Source of the DNA: Shimia gijangensis
Lineage (GTDB): Bacteria; Pseudomonadota; Alphaproteobacteria; Rhodobacterales; Rhodobacteraceae
Assembly (NCBI RefSeq): GCF_900142085.1
Contig: NZ_FQZQ01000002.1
Location: 62,001 to 126,000 of the forward strand
Direction: 5' to 3'
DNA: 64,000 bases
The notes beneath the pieces were generated by a model. That model was not told the origin of the DNA. It searched no databases and saw only the letters and a list, made by a program, of their open reading frames with translations. Of the stretch, positions 16,848-25,128 are shown one piece after another. Every line of letters starts with the position of its first letter. The stretch's first letter is position 1. Both the position numbers and the translations under genes were made by a program.

Positions 16848-17558
16848 ATGAAACTTGCGATCCTGATGACAAACACGGATGAGAGCGCCTTTGCCCAAGC
16901 GCGACCAAAGGACGGCGAGAAGTTCTCGGTTTTGGTGCAGGAACAACGTCCGGACTGGGAGTGTGTGACTTTCTCGGTTAAGGATGGCGACTTTCCTGAG
17001 GATATTCAGGCGTTTGATGGGGCGATGATCACCGGGAGCCCGGCGTCGGTGTATGATGACGCACTATGGGTTGGGCGATTGTTCGACCTGATCCGCGCGA
17101 TGGATGCATCTGAACTGCCTGTCTTTGGCGCGTGTTTTGGTCACCAGGCGATCGCCGTGGCATTGGGCGGAATCGTTGAACGCAACCCAGATGGGTGGGT
17201 GCATGGGTTGGCAATGACCGAATCGGTTGGTGAATTGCCGTTTGACGAACGACCCAATCAGGTCGGTCTCTATGCGAGCCATATTGAGCAGGTGACGACG
17301 TTGCCCAAAGGTGCTGAGGTTGTGGCCTCTGGTCCGGGATGCGCGGTGGGGGGCTATCTGAAGGGGCGCCATATTTTTACGACTCAGTATCATCCTGAAA
17401 TGACGGATGCATTCATTGCAGACCTCGTGGAGTTTACGGCGGATTATGTCGGGGATGAAGTCACGCAAGCTGCGCGCGAGTCACTAAAAACCACGGCGGA
17501 TCGGGATGATTTTGGACGTCAGATCGTGCAATTTTTTGAGTGGGCAAGGCGCGATTAA
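16848..17558 (+). CDS. Type 1 (class I) glutamine amidotransferase-like protein
   Basis: About 236 residues. The nucleophile elbow is GACFGHQAIA and the catalytic His lies in TTQYHPEM, with the oxyanion region ITGSPASVYDD. The closest functional types are stand-alone class I amidotransferases and gamma-glutamyl hydrolases. Next to a gamma-glutamyl ligase and a P450, a role in removing the glutamyl group, as PuuD does in putrescine breakdown, is plausible but inferred. ATG 16848 begins the conserved strand MKLAILMTN; ATG 16824 is an alternative. It is divergent from the P450 operon and its stop overlaps the VOC gene stop. Confidence 0.85.
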   Translation: MKLAILMTNTDESAFAQARPKDGEKFSVLVQEQRPDWECVTFSVKDGDFPEDIQAFDGAMITGSPASVYDDALWVGRLFDLIRAMDASELPVFGACFGHQAIAVALGGIVERNPDGWVHGLAMTESVGELPFDERPNQVGLYASHIEQVTTLPKGAEVVASGPGCAVGGYLKGRHIFTTQYHPEMTDAFIADLVEFTADYVGDEVTQAARESLKTTADRDDFGRQIVQFFEWARRD

Positions 17559-17944
17559 TCCAGAGGCGCGGCAATCCACCAGATATTGCCGCAAGGGTCT
17601 GTCAACCCCGCCATGCGATCCCCGTGTGGCCTGTCGTTGGGTTCCATAAGGGACTGAGCCCCCAGCGACAGAGCTGTCGAAAAGGTTGTGTCGACATTGT
17701 TTACGTACAGGTGAATCTGCGACACATTTGCTTGGTAATCAGACGAGCTCTGGTTGAGCATCAAGATTGAATCTCCAACCAAAAGGCGTGCGTGTTGGAT
17801 ACGTCCATCATCGTATCGGCTTTCTCTGATCACTTTGGCATGAAAAGCCTGCGTTAGAAATCTGATCAATAGGTCCGCGTCTTGGACGGTGAAATACGGG
17901 GTCATGCTGTGGAGCGGATGTATCTCGGTTTCGGCAGGCTGCAT
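17555..17944 (-). CDS. VOC family (glyoxalase/PhnB-like) protein
   Basis: A 129-residue single-unit vicinal-oxygen-chelate protein. It starts the fold with MTPYFTVQDADLLIRFL, continues with ARLLVGDSILML and ends GLTDPCGNIWWIA, as in PhnB-like members. The exact function is unknown. It lies just downstream of the GntR gene on the same strand (17 bp gap) and converges on the amidotransferase gene with a four-base overlap. An internal ATG at 17905 is an alternative start. Confidence 0.78.
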   Translation of the reverse strand: MQPAETEIHPLHSMTPYFTVQDADLLIRFLTQAFHAKVIRESRYDDGRIQHARLLVGDSILMLNQSSSDYQANVSQIHLYVNNVDTTFSTALSLGAQSLMEPNDRPHGDRMAGLTDPCGNIWWIAAPLD

Positions 17945-17961
17945 TTTACGGGGCTTTCTCT

Positions 17962-18612
17962 TCAGCTGAGGACGGCGAGCAAATCCATGGCCGTGACCTG
18001 GTCAAACTGCACATGTCGCGCCATGCGGTTTTCGGCGGCTTCGGCGTCGCGGGCAGTGATCAATGTGGCAATCTCACGGTGTTCGCTGGCGCTTGCAGCA
18101 ATCGCGCCGACGTATTGATAACGGGCGCGGTAGTAGGCCATCAGCTTGCGTGCATTGGTTTTGATCATCTCAAGAAGGAACGGATTTCCGGCTGCGATGG
18201 CGACGATCTCGTGAAAGCGCATATTGAGCTGATAATAGCCGTCCGGATCGGCATCACCTTTTTCGGCCGCATGCTTTTCACAAGCTGTGACAACCTTTTC
18301 AAGCTGATGCGCATCCTGCGTTGACAGGCGCCGCGCTGCCAAACCTGCGGCCTGACCTTCCAGCTTGGCGTGCACTTCGAGAATCGCGAGGAATTCTTCC
18401 AGCGTGGGTTTGAACACCACCACCCCTTTGCGGGGTAGTCGGGTGACAAGCCCTGCGGTTTCCAACTGGATCATGGCTTCGCGCAAAGGGGTGCGGGACA
18501 CGGCCAGACGCTTGGCCATTGCAGCCTCGTCAATTCCGTCACCGGGGTTGAGGATACCGGCTTCGATATCGTTTAGGATTGCGGAAATAATTGTTTCGGT
18601 CTGGCCTGCCAT
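17962..18612 (-). CDS. GntR family regulator with FCD domain
   Basis: About 216 residues. The winged helix contains LAVSRTPLREAMIQLETAGLV, followed by VVVFKPTLEEFLAILEVHAKLEG and the FCD metal-site pattern with MRFHEIVAIAAGNPFL and SEHREIATLI. FadR/FCD regulators sense carboxylic acids. I chose ATG 18612 because it gives the usual length. The same frame is open back to 18876, adding 88 residues unlike the family, and neither start has a strong ribosome site. It is divergent from comDE, its most likely target. Confidence 0.8.
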   Translation of the reverse strand: MAGQTETIISAILNDIEAGILNPGDGIDEAAMAKRLAVSRTPLREAMIQLETAGLVTRLPRKGVVVFKPTLEEFLAILEVHAKLEGQAAGLAARRLSTQDAHQLEKVVTACEKHAAEKGDADPDGYYQLNMRFHEIVAIAAGNPFLLEMIKTNARKLMAYYRARYQYVGAIAASASEHREIATLITARDAEAAENRMARHVQFDQVTAMDLLAVLS

Positions 18613-18921
18613 AAGGTCTTTATCCGTGGCAAGACCGGCAATTGTCCAGCCCAATTCAGCGCAAGTCGACCAGAGCCATTTGGCCACCGTCTTGCGTGAT
18701 CCGGGCAGCTTGGCAAAGTTTGAGCTTTGATGCCGTTCTGCGCGCCTGATCCGGGTGTTGCCATTTTGCAGTCTGAATGGGGGGTAATCGTTCATCCCGC
18801 TCGCCTTTGGTGAAGTCTGCTGGGTGGCTTTGAGGGTGTCCACGGAAACACTGGAAGGTGTCGTTTCGCTTCTCATTCAGGCAGAAGATGTCGCCAATGT
18901 TCAGGAAGGCAAAAAGAGACG

Positions 18922-18970
18922 TTCAAATACCAAAATTGTCTGAATTGTCTTGGACAGCCGTATTTGAACT
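18922..18970. promoter_or_regulatory. Bracketing inverted repeat upstream of comD
   Basis: GTTCAAATAC and GTATTTGAAC are perfect 10-bp inverted arms separated by 29 bases. Between them lie two direct copies of AATTGTCT nine bases apart and a small TGTC-N3-GACA palindrome. The layout in front of comD, opposite the GntR gene, suggests a regulator binding region. Binding partner is inferred. Confidence 0.5.
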
Positions 18971-19031
18971 GTGGTTGATGGCTTCAACGACCAAGACCAA
19001 GGCGGCTGAGTAAAATGAAAGGCCTATCCCG

Positions 19032-19538
19032 ATGAACATCGACAAGAAGATCACCGATGATCTTGTCGCCAACGACGTCTCATTTGTCACCACCGTGCCT
19101 TGCAAGCAGCTGGCCGGGGTGATCGATGAGATCGATGCGCGCGACGAGATTTTTCACATCCCCTCAAACAAAGAAGACGAAGGTATGGGGCTTTGTGCCG
19201 GGGCCTTTATGGGCGGCAAACGCCCGGCGATCATCATGCAGAACACCGCCATTGGAGTCACGATCAACACGCTTGCGACGCTGATCCAATACTACCGGAT
19301 GCCGCTGCCGATGTTGATTTCCTACCGTGGCGAGCTGCGTGAACCTGTCGCCTGCCAGGTGGAAATGGCCGTGCACACCAAGGCGCTCTTGGCCGAAATG
19401 AAAATTCCCACTTACCACTTTCATCATCAAAAGGATGTGGAGGAGTTGGATGCGATCCTGAAATACACCTTCATGTGCAACAAACCGGTCGCCATCCTGA
19501 CCGACGCCAACTTTTGGGGAGGCTACGGAGACCAATGA
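19032..19538 (+). CDS. comD: Sulfopyruvate decarboxylase, alpha subunit
   Basis: A 168-residue PYR-domain protein of the thiamine-diphosphate family. FVTTVPCKQLAGVID, HIPSNKEDEGMGLCAGAF (with the activating Glu) and MQNTAIGVTINTLATL are typical of ComD and phosphonopyruvate decarboxylase alpha domains. With ComE it would decarboxylate 3-sulfopyruvate to sulfoacetaldehyde, a step in breakdown of cysteate and related C3 sulfonates. No Xsc gene is in the window. Phosphonopyruvate or another 3-substituted pyruvate cannot be excluded. Confidence 0.85.
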   Translation: MNIDKKITDDLVANDVSFVTTVPCKQLAGVIDEIDARDEIFHIPSNKEDEGMGLCAGAFMGGKRPAIIMQNTAIGVTINTLATLIQYYRMPLPMLISYRGELREPVACQVEMAVHTKALLAEMKIPTYHFHHQKDVEELDAILKYTFMCNKPVAILTDANFWGGYGDQ

Positions 19539-20089
19539 TACGTTCTGAAATCCTCAAAGAGATTGCCCCGATCCTGCGGGATCATCTGGTCGTTTGTAAT
19601 ATTGGCCTGCCAAGCCAGGAACTGCATATGATCGACGACCAACCCACCAACTTTTATATGTTGGGCACCATGGGGCTGTCGTCATCGATCGGATTTGGGT
19701 TGGCACTGGCCCAAGACAAAACCGTGATCTCAATCGACGGAGATGGTTCGGTTCTGACCAATCTTGGCACCCTGCCGACCATCGCCAACAATGAAACCGA
19801 CAACTATATCCTGCTGATCATCGATAACGGATCGTACGGCTCAACCGGGGATCAACCAACCTATGCGGGCAAGAAAACCTCGCTGTCGGCGGTGGCAACG
19901 GCTTGCGGTTGTGACACTGTGATCGAAGTGCAGGACAAAGACCTTGGTCCGGTTTTGCAATCGGCCATCGACAGCAAAAAGATGACCGTGATTGTCTGCA
20001 AATGCGACAGCGGCAACATCAAACTACCGGTGATCACAATGGACCCCGTGGTGATCCGGGATCGCTTCATGAAAGCGGTACAGGCGTAA
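19535..20089 (+). CDS. comE: Sulfopyruvate decarboxylase, beta subunit
   Basis: About 184 residues forming the PP domain partner of ComD. The thiamine-diphosphate motif starts GDGSVLTNLGTL and continues to the DNGSYGSTG loop. Its ATG overlaps the comD stop (ATGA), which implies translational coupling and a two-subunit enzyme. A longer open frame back to 19475 lies inside comD and is not the start. A bidirectional terminator follows. Confidence 0.87.
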   Translation: MIRSEILKEIAPILRDHLVVCNIGLPSQELHMIDDQPTNFYMLGTMGLSSSIGFGLALAQDKTVISIDGDGSVLTNLGTLPTIANNETDNYILLIIDNGSYGSTGDQPTYAGKKTSLSAVATACGCDTVIEVQDKDLGPVLQSAIDSKKMTVIVCKCDSGNIKLPVITMDPVVIRDRFMKAVQA

Positions 20090-20172
20090 CAATGACGCCC
20101 GCTGCACAGCCTTTAGGTCCGCCAGTGGATATCGGCGGAAGCAGTTGGACGAAATAGCCGGCCAAAGAAAAG

Positions 20173-20204
20173 CGGCGACCTTTTTAAGAAAGGTCACCGT
20201 TTTG
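20173..20204. terminator. Bidirectional terminator between comE and the dehydrogenase gene
   Basis: A stem of CGGCGACCTTT and AAAGGTCACCG with one mismatch, a five-base loop and TTTT on the plus side, with A-rich sequence on the other side. It lies between convergent genes. Confidence 0.7.
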
Positions 20205-20225
20205 GAATTGAGTGTTCTACTTTTC

Positions 20226-21173
20226 TCAAAGACCGGTCGGGATCACCTCATAGCCGGCCTCTTCGGGCTCATCATCCAGCATTTCTGATGGGAACCCGGG
20301 GGCACGGATGTCCAGACCGGTGGCTTCTTCCAGGCGGCGGATGATGTTAGGTGACAATTCGCGGTCGCCATAACGCTCGATACCATCTTCAAAGATTTTG
20401 ACCAGCATGGGTGAAATCTCGAGTGGTACGTTGTTGCGGTCGGCGACTTCCTGAAACAGGCCAGCGTCCTTTTTTACCAAGTCCATGGTGAAAGAGATAT
20501 CACGCGATCCGTTCAGGATCACCTGGCTTTCAGTTTCGTGTACGAACGATGTACCTGACGAGATTTTCATCGCCTCATAGGTGGTGTTCAGGTCCATGCC
20601 AGCGGCTTTGGCCGTCACCAGAGCTTCGCAGCAGGTGACGAGGTTGGCTGTGGCAAGGTAGTTGGTGACAACTTTGAGGATCGAAGCTGAACCCAACTCA
20701 CCGGTGTGCAAAATGCGCCGACCCATGGTTTTCAGGAAGGGCGCAATGCTTTCGAAAGTGGCGCGGTCGCAGCCGGCAAAGATCGAAATGTTGCCAGTGT
20801 CCGCACGGTGACAGCCACCCGAAACCGGACAATCCACGGCAGCACCACCGGCTTCCATGACCATCGCGCCCAGACGACGTACTTCGGCTTCATCCGTGGT
20901 GGACATTTCCATCCAGATTTTGCCTTTGGTCACTTCGGGCAGCATTTGGGTCATCACAGCATCCGAGGCCGCGGGAGAGGGCAGGCAGGTGATGACGGCG
21001 TCGCAGTTACGCATCAACTCTGCAGGGCTGTCGGCCTTTTTGGCGCCGCGTTCTACAAAGTTCGCCATCAGGTCTTCGTTCAGATCGTGCACAGTCAGGT
21101 CAATGCCATTGCGCAAAAGCGAACCCGACAGTTTGCCGCCGACATTGCCGAGGCCAATAAATCCAACTTTCAT
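20226..21173 (-). CDS. NAD(P)-dependent beta-hydroxyacid dehydrogenase (3-HIBADH family)
   Basis: A 315-residue protein with the N-terminal Rossmann motif GFIGLGNVGG, the substrate-site block DCPVSGGCHRADTGNISIFAGC and the catalytic Lys in ASILKVVTNYL. The family includes 3-hydroxyisobutyrate, tartronate-semialdehyde and sulfolactaldehyde reductases. Nearness to comDE makes a C3 hydroxyacid or sulfonated aldehyde an attractive substrate, but the two units converge and have separate control. A good GGAG site precedes ATG 21173. The C-terminus is longer than usual by an acidic tail. Confidence 0.85.
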   Translation of the reverse strand: MKVGFIGLGNVGGKLSGSLLRNGIDLTVHDLNEDLMANFVERGAKKADSPAELMRNCDAVITCLPSPAASDAVMTQMLPEVTKGKIWMEMSTTDEAEVRRLGAMVMEAGGAAVDCPVSGGCHRADTGNISIFAGCDRATFESIAPFLKTMGRRILHTGELGSASILKVVTNYLATANLVTCCEALVTAKAAGMDLNTTYEAMKISSGTSFVHETESQVILNGSRDISFTMDLVKKDAGLFQEVADRNNVPLEISPMLVKIFEDGIERYGDRELSPNIIRRLEEATGLDIRAPGFPSEMLDDEPEEAGYEVIPTGL

Positions 21174-21276
21174 TTCTATTCTCCAGTCATGCGAGGCCTA
21201 CAGGCCGAAAAGATGTTCCTGCGGATAGCAATATGTGAGTGGTAAGCAGGTTGTAAAATGAGTAATAATACGGATA

Positions 21277-21298
21277 ATCACAAAAATATTTTGGTGAT
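21277..21298. promoter_or_regulatory. 22-bp near-perfect palindrome over the lysR ribosome binding site
   Basis: ATCAC-A-AAAATATTTT-G-GTGAT reads the same on both strands except for one base pair. It ends three bases before the TTG start of the LysR gene and contains its GGTG ribosome site. It could be an autoregulatory operator or, in mRNA, a hairpin hiding the ribosome site. Confidence 0.55.
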
Positions 21299-21301
21299 AA
21301 A

Positions 21302-22177
21302 TTGAGTAAACTACCAAGTCTTGTCTGGTTGCGGTCTTTCGAATGCGCAGCCCGCCATCTTAGTTTCACCGCTGCTGCCGGGGAGCTGGGGATCACCCAA
21401 AACGCGCTCAGCCTGCATGTGCGCTCGCTGGAAGCCAAATTGGGCTGCAAGCTGTTTACGCGCGCCGCACGCAAACTGGCGTTGACCGAAGTGGGGCAGG
21501 CCTATGCCTTTTCGTTACGACGTGCGCTTGGGGATATTGCGCTCTCAACCTCCAGCCTGTTTGGCGCAGGCAGCGCGCAGGTGCTGACGGTGCGGGCACC
21601 AATATCCACTGCCACTCTGTGGCTGTCGCGTCGATTGCCAGAATTTGTTGAACGCCACCCGGGGATCACCATCAAGCTTGTCTCAAATATCTGGGCAGAA
21701 TCAATCGGGCACGAAGATGTGGACGTCGAATTGCGCCTTGGGACAGGGGGATGGGACGATTTTGTGTCTCGCAAAATTTCTTCCGAAAAAATTGTGCCGA
21801 TTGCGGCGACTTCGATTGGCTCTCAGCAGGCCGTGATAGATGTGTTGAAACAGGGGCCAATGGTTCAAATTCTTGGCTACGAAGATATGTCACAACTCTA
21901 TCTCTCCGCCCATGACGTGATCCTGTCCGAGCAAACCTCGCCCTTTTCGGTGGATACGACGATTGCCGCCATTGAGATTGTTGCGGCCGGGGGGGGATAT
22001 GCTGTCGTTTTAGAGCGGTTCGCCAATTATGCAGTTGAATTCGGCCATCCAATAACCATCGTCGGCGAGCCGATCCCCTTCAATCAAAGCCACTATCTGA
22101 TCGTAGGCTCTGCTCCGGAAGTAAACGATACGTCCAAGCAATTGTTTGAGGCCTGGGTCGAGGAGATTTTTCAGTGA
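21302..22177 (+). CDS. LysR family transcriptional regulator (GcvA-like)
   Basis: A 291-residue LTTR. The N-terminal helix-turn-helix reads LSFTAAAGELGITQNALSLHVRSLEAKLG, and the C-terminal half is the periplasmic-binding-like effector domain. The start is TTG 21302, since no ATG is available near the conserved N-terminus. The gene is divergent from the beta-hydroxyacid dehydrogenase gene and could control it, the downstream agmatinase and pxp genes, or both. Confidence 0.87.
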   Translation: MSKLPSLVWLRSFECAARHLSFTAAAGELGITQNALSLHVRSLEAKLGCKLFTRAARKLALTEVGQAYAFSLRRALGDIALSTSSLFGAGSAQVLTVRAPISTATLWLSRRLPEFVERHPGITIKLVSNIWAESIGHEDVDVELRLGTGGWDDFVSRKISSEKIVPIAATSIGSQQAVIDVLKQGPMVQILGYEDMSQLYLSAHDVILSEQTSPFSVDTTIAAIEIVAAGGGYAVVLERFANYAVEFGHPITIVGEPIPFNQSHYLIVGSAPEVNDTSKQLFEAWVEEIFQ

Positions 22178-22296
22178 AGCATCAAGGCCAACACGTTCTC
22201 TAAGCCTCGACTTTTGCCAAAATCGAAAGATACCTTGTAAGAAATGACTGCCAAAACTTGGAATGCCAGAATGTTAAATGAAACAGAGGTGTGAAA

Positions 22297-23244
22297 ATGA
22301 CTTTTAATCAACCGCTTGGTGGAAACGATATGCCACGGTTTGGTGGCTTGCCCACTATGATGCGCCTGCCATTTCAAGACAATGCTGCCGGTCTGGATGC
22401 CTGCTTTGTGGGCATTCCGATGGACATTGGCACCTCGCATCGCTCGGGCACACGTTTTGGGCCACGCCAGATACGCGCCGAAAGCGCCATGATCCGCCCC
22501 TACAATATGTGGACCAAAGTGTCGCCGTTCGATTCGCTTCAGATTGCCGACATTGGCGACGTGGCCATTGATACGTTTGATCTGAAACGATCGGTGCAGA
22601 TCATTGAGGAAGCCTATGACGAGATTCTGAGCCATGGTGTGATCCCCCTGACGTTGGGTGGCGATCACACACTGAGCTATCCGGTGCTCAAAGCGATTGC
22701 CAAAAAGCACGGACCAGTTGGGTTGATCCATGTCGATGCGCACGCCGATATCAATGACCTGATGTTTGGCGAAAAAATTGCCCATGGCACGCCGTTTCGC
22801 CGCTCTCATGAGGATCAATTGTTAGACCCGTCGCGTGTGTGTCAGATCGGTTTGCGGGCCACGGGCTATGAGGCAAGCGATTTTGACTGGCCGCGCGAGC
22901 AAGGCTGGCGCGTCGTTCAGGCCGAAGAAATCTGGTACAAATCGCTGGCCCCTTTGATGGAAGAAGTGCGCGCGCAGATGGGCGATGGTCCGGTTTATGT
23001 GACCTTTGACATCGACAGCTTTGATCCAGCCTATGCTCCTGGTACGGGCACAACCGAACCGGGCGGGCTGACGTCTCATCAGGGGATCGAACTGATCCGG
23101 GGGCTGGCAGGCCTTAATATTGTGGGCTGTGATCTGGTTGAGGTGTCGCCGCCATATGACCACACCGGGGCAACGGCCAATCTGGCGGCCAATATCCTTT
23201 TCGAAATGCTTTGTGTTTTGCCGGGTGTGAAACCTCGGGGGTAA
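22297..23244 (+). CDS. speB: Agmatinase / ureohydrolase family protein
   Basis: About 315 residues of the arginase/agmatinase family. Manganese ligands are visible in GGDHTLSYP, HVDAHADIND and TFDIDSFDPAYAPG. It hydrolyses a guanidino compound (agmatine or guanidinobutyrate) to urea plus an amine. ATG 22297 has GAGG eight bases upstream; the GTG at 22291 is less likely. The following pxp genes are about 110 bp away, which fits a nitrogen-salvage locus. The exact guanidino substrate cannot be set from sequence. Confidence 0.88.
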   Translation: MTFNQPLGGNDMPRFGGLPTMMRLPFQDNAAGLDACFVGIPMDIGTSHRSGTRFGPRQIRAESAMIRPYNMWTKVSPFDSLQIADIGDVAIDTFDLKRSVQIIEEAYDEILSHGVIPLTLGGDHTLSYPVLKAIAKKHGPVGLIHVDAHADINDLMFGEKIAHGTPFRRSHEDQLLDPSRVCQIGLRATGYEASDFDWPREQGWRVVQAEEIWYKSLAPLMEEVRAQMGDGPVYVTFDIDSFDPAYAPGTGTTEPGGLTSHQGIELIRGLAGLNIVGCDLVEVSPPYDHTGATANLAANILFEMLCVLPGVKPRG

Positions 23245-23357
23245 TGCGGCCGCTGTTTTAGACGATTTGAGCAATACGCATGTGACGTCTATCGCAATTT
23301 TTCTTGAAGCCACCAAACGCACCGCACTACTGTCACGCAAAAGGAGCCAACAGGCCG

Positions 23358-24110
23358 ATGGCAGAAATGACGCCTACCGATACGCCGCATTGGCCACGGA
23401 TCAGAACGGCCGGGTACAAGGGCTTTCTGATCAGTTTTGCTGATCGGCTGAGCGAGCCTGCAAATCGCGCGGCCTTGGCTTTTCGCGATGCGCTGGAACA
23501 GTCTGGCATGCCCGGGATCGAGGAAACGTCTACTTCGCTTGTCTCTACCTACCTTCGGATTGACGCGCTTTGTTTGGACCACGCTGCCATCCGTAGCGGA
23601 TTGTACAATCTGTTGAACAGGCAGAATTGGTTTGATGCTGCGCTGCCTGCCGGGCGCAAGCTTTGGCGGGTTCCAACAGTCTTTGGAACCGACCTTGCGC
23701 CGCAACTTGAAGAGGCAGCGCGCGCCGCTGGCATGACCCCGGCGCAGGCCATCACATCAATCTCGTCGTCTCGGGTGCGAGTTCAAACCATTGGTTTTGC
23801 GCCCGGAATGCCGTATTTGGGGGAATTGCCTGCTGACTGGAACATTCCGCGTCAAACAGGGCTGACGGCGCAAGTGTCCGCCGCAGGACTTTGTGTGGCC
23901 TTACGTCAATTGGTTCTGTTTCCCGTGGCCACGCCAACCGGGTGGCGCCAGATCGGGCAAACCGCATTTCGCCTGTTTCGTCCCGAAGCAGATCATCCGT
24001 TTGTTTTGCGACCCGGTGACGAAGTGTTGTTTGAACCTACGACCCCCGAAAAACTGACTGTGATGAACAAAGACGTTGATGGCGGTGCTCTGTCCGAGGC
24101 CATTTCGTGA
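23358..24110 (+). CDS. pxpB: 5-oxoprolinase subunit PxpB
   Basis: About 250 residues of the allophanate-hydrolase-subunit-1/KipI type. It shows DRLSEPANRAALAF, the central IGFAPGMPYLGELP and the C-terminal PTGWRQIGQT and LRPGDEV blocks. With PxpC and PxpA it forms the prokaryotic ATP-dependent 5-oxoprolinase that turns pyroglutamate into glutamate. ATG 23358 follows AAGGAG by 11 bases; the frame is open to TTG 23304 but that end is unlike the family. The stop overlaps the pxpC start. Confidence 0.87.
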   Translation: MAEMTPTDTPHWPRIRTAGYKGFLISFADRLSEPANRAALAFRDALEQSGMPGIEETSTSLVSTYLRIDALCLDHAAIRSGLYNLLNRQNWFDAALPAGRKLWRVPTVFGTDLAPQLEEAARAAGMTPAQAITSISSSRVRVQTIGFAPGMPYLGELPADWNIPRQTGLTAQVSAAGLCVALRQLVLFPVATPTGWRQIGQTAFRLFRPEADHPFVLRPGDEVLFEPTTPEKLTVMNKDVDGGALSEAIS

Positions 24111-25009
24111 ACCGCGCCTTGATTGTTCATCGCGCGGGGCCGGGGGTAACCGTGCAGGATCTGGGCCGCTCAGGATATCTGGCTTTTGGCCTGTCGCGGG
24201 GCGGGGCGGCTGATCGGCTGGCGTTGATTGAAGGTGCTACGCTTTTGCAGCAGGACGTGTCCAATGCGGCCTTGGAGCTGGCAGGCATGGGAGGAGAGTT
24301 CGAAGCCAGCGAAGAAATGCGTATTGCTTTGACCGGGGCACCGATGAAAGCCACGATTGATGGCGCCCGGGCTGTGTGGAACGCCAGTCATATCCTTCCA
24401 AAAGGCGCGCGTTTGTCAATTGGTGCGGCAGAGGTCGGCAGTTACGGCTATCTGCATCTTGGCGGAGGGTTACATCTGCCCGAACAGTTGGGCGCACAAA
24501 GTACACATCTGGCCGCCGGAATTGGAGCCACTGTGCAGGCCGCAGACAGATTGCCTGTTGGCCCGGATGATCTGGCGACAACAGGTCTGACACTGGACCG
24601 GGATACGCGATTTGACGGCGGAACAATTCGTCTTGTCCCCAGCCTGCAAACCGAATTCTTCGACGCCAGGGAAATCACGCGATTTGAAGCGACCGAGTTT
24701 CTGCGCGACAATCGAGCTAACCGCATGGGGGTGCGTATTGTGCCTCAGGGCGAAGGGTTTCATACAGAGGCGGGCCTTACGATCCTGTCCGAAGTGATAG
24801 TGCCCGGGGATGTTCAGATCACTGGCGACGGAACCCCTTTCGTATTGCTGAGCGAATGCCAGACCACCGGCGGCTATCCCAGGATTGGATCGGTTCTGCC
24901 GACGGATTTGCCTCGTGTGGCTCAGGCCGGACGAGGCGCGGCTCTGCGGTTTCGGTTTGTGACGCTGGAACAAGCGGTTGAAGCTGAGCGACGCGAGGCC
25001 ACCCGGTAA
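24107..25009 (+). CDS. pxpC: 5-oxoprolinase subunit PxpC
   Basis: A 300-residue protein of the allophanate-hydrolase-subunit-2/KipA type. It starts ALIVHRAGPGVTVQDLGRSG, typical of the family, with the motif GLSRGGAADRLAL and the C-terminal TTGGYPRIGSVL. It starts with GTG 24107 in a GTGA overlap with pxpB, so the two subunits are coupled. Confidence 0.9.
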   Translation: MNRALIVHRAGPGVTVQDLGRSGYLAFGLSRGGAADRLALIEGATLLQQDVSNAALELAGMGGEFEASEEMRIALTGAPMKATIDGARAVWNASHILPKGARLSIGAAEVGSYGYLHLGGGLHLPEQLGAQSTHLAAGIGATVQAADRLPVGPDDLATTGLTLDRDTRFDGGTIRLVPSLQTEFFDAREITRFEATEFLRDNRANRMGVRIVPQGEGFHTEAGLTILSEVIVPGDVQITGDGTPFVLLSECQTTGGYPRIGSVLPTDLPRVAQAGRGAALRFRFVTLEQAVEAERREATR

Positions 25010-25128
25010 AAGACCCTGCGCAATCACCTGCGCCCTCTGATCCGCGATCCCCATTCGATCTCAGATCTGCTATCTTATCAATTGATCAGTGGAACAACCG
25101 CTGGCGACGATCTTGAAAAGGACATTCC

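Noticed and set aside
18613-18876. 88-residue N-terminal extension of the GntR regulator
   Set aside because: It is not like GntR proteins and has no ribosome site. The normal protein length is reached from ATG 18612.
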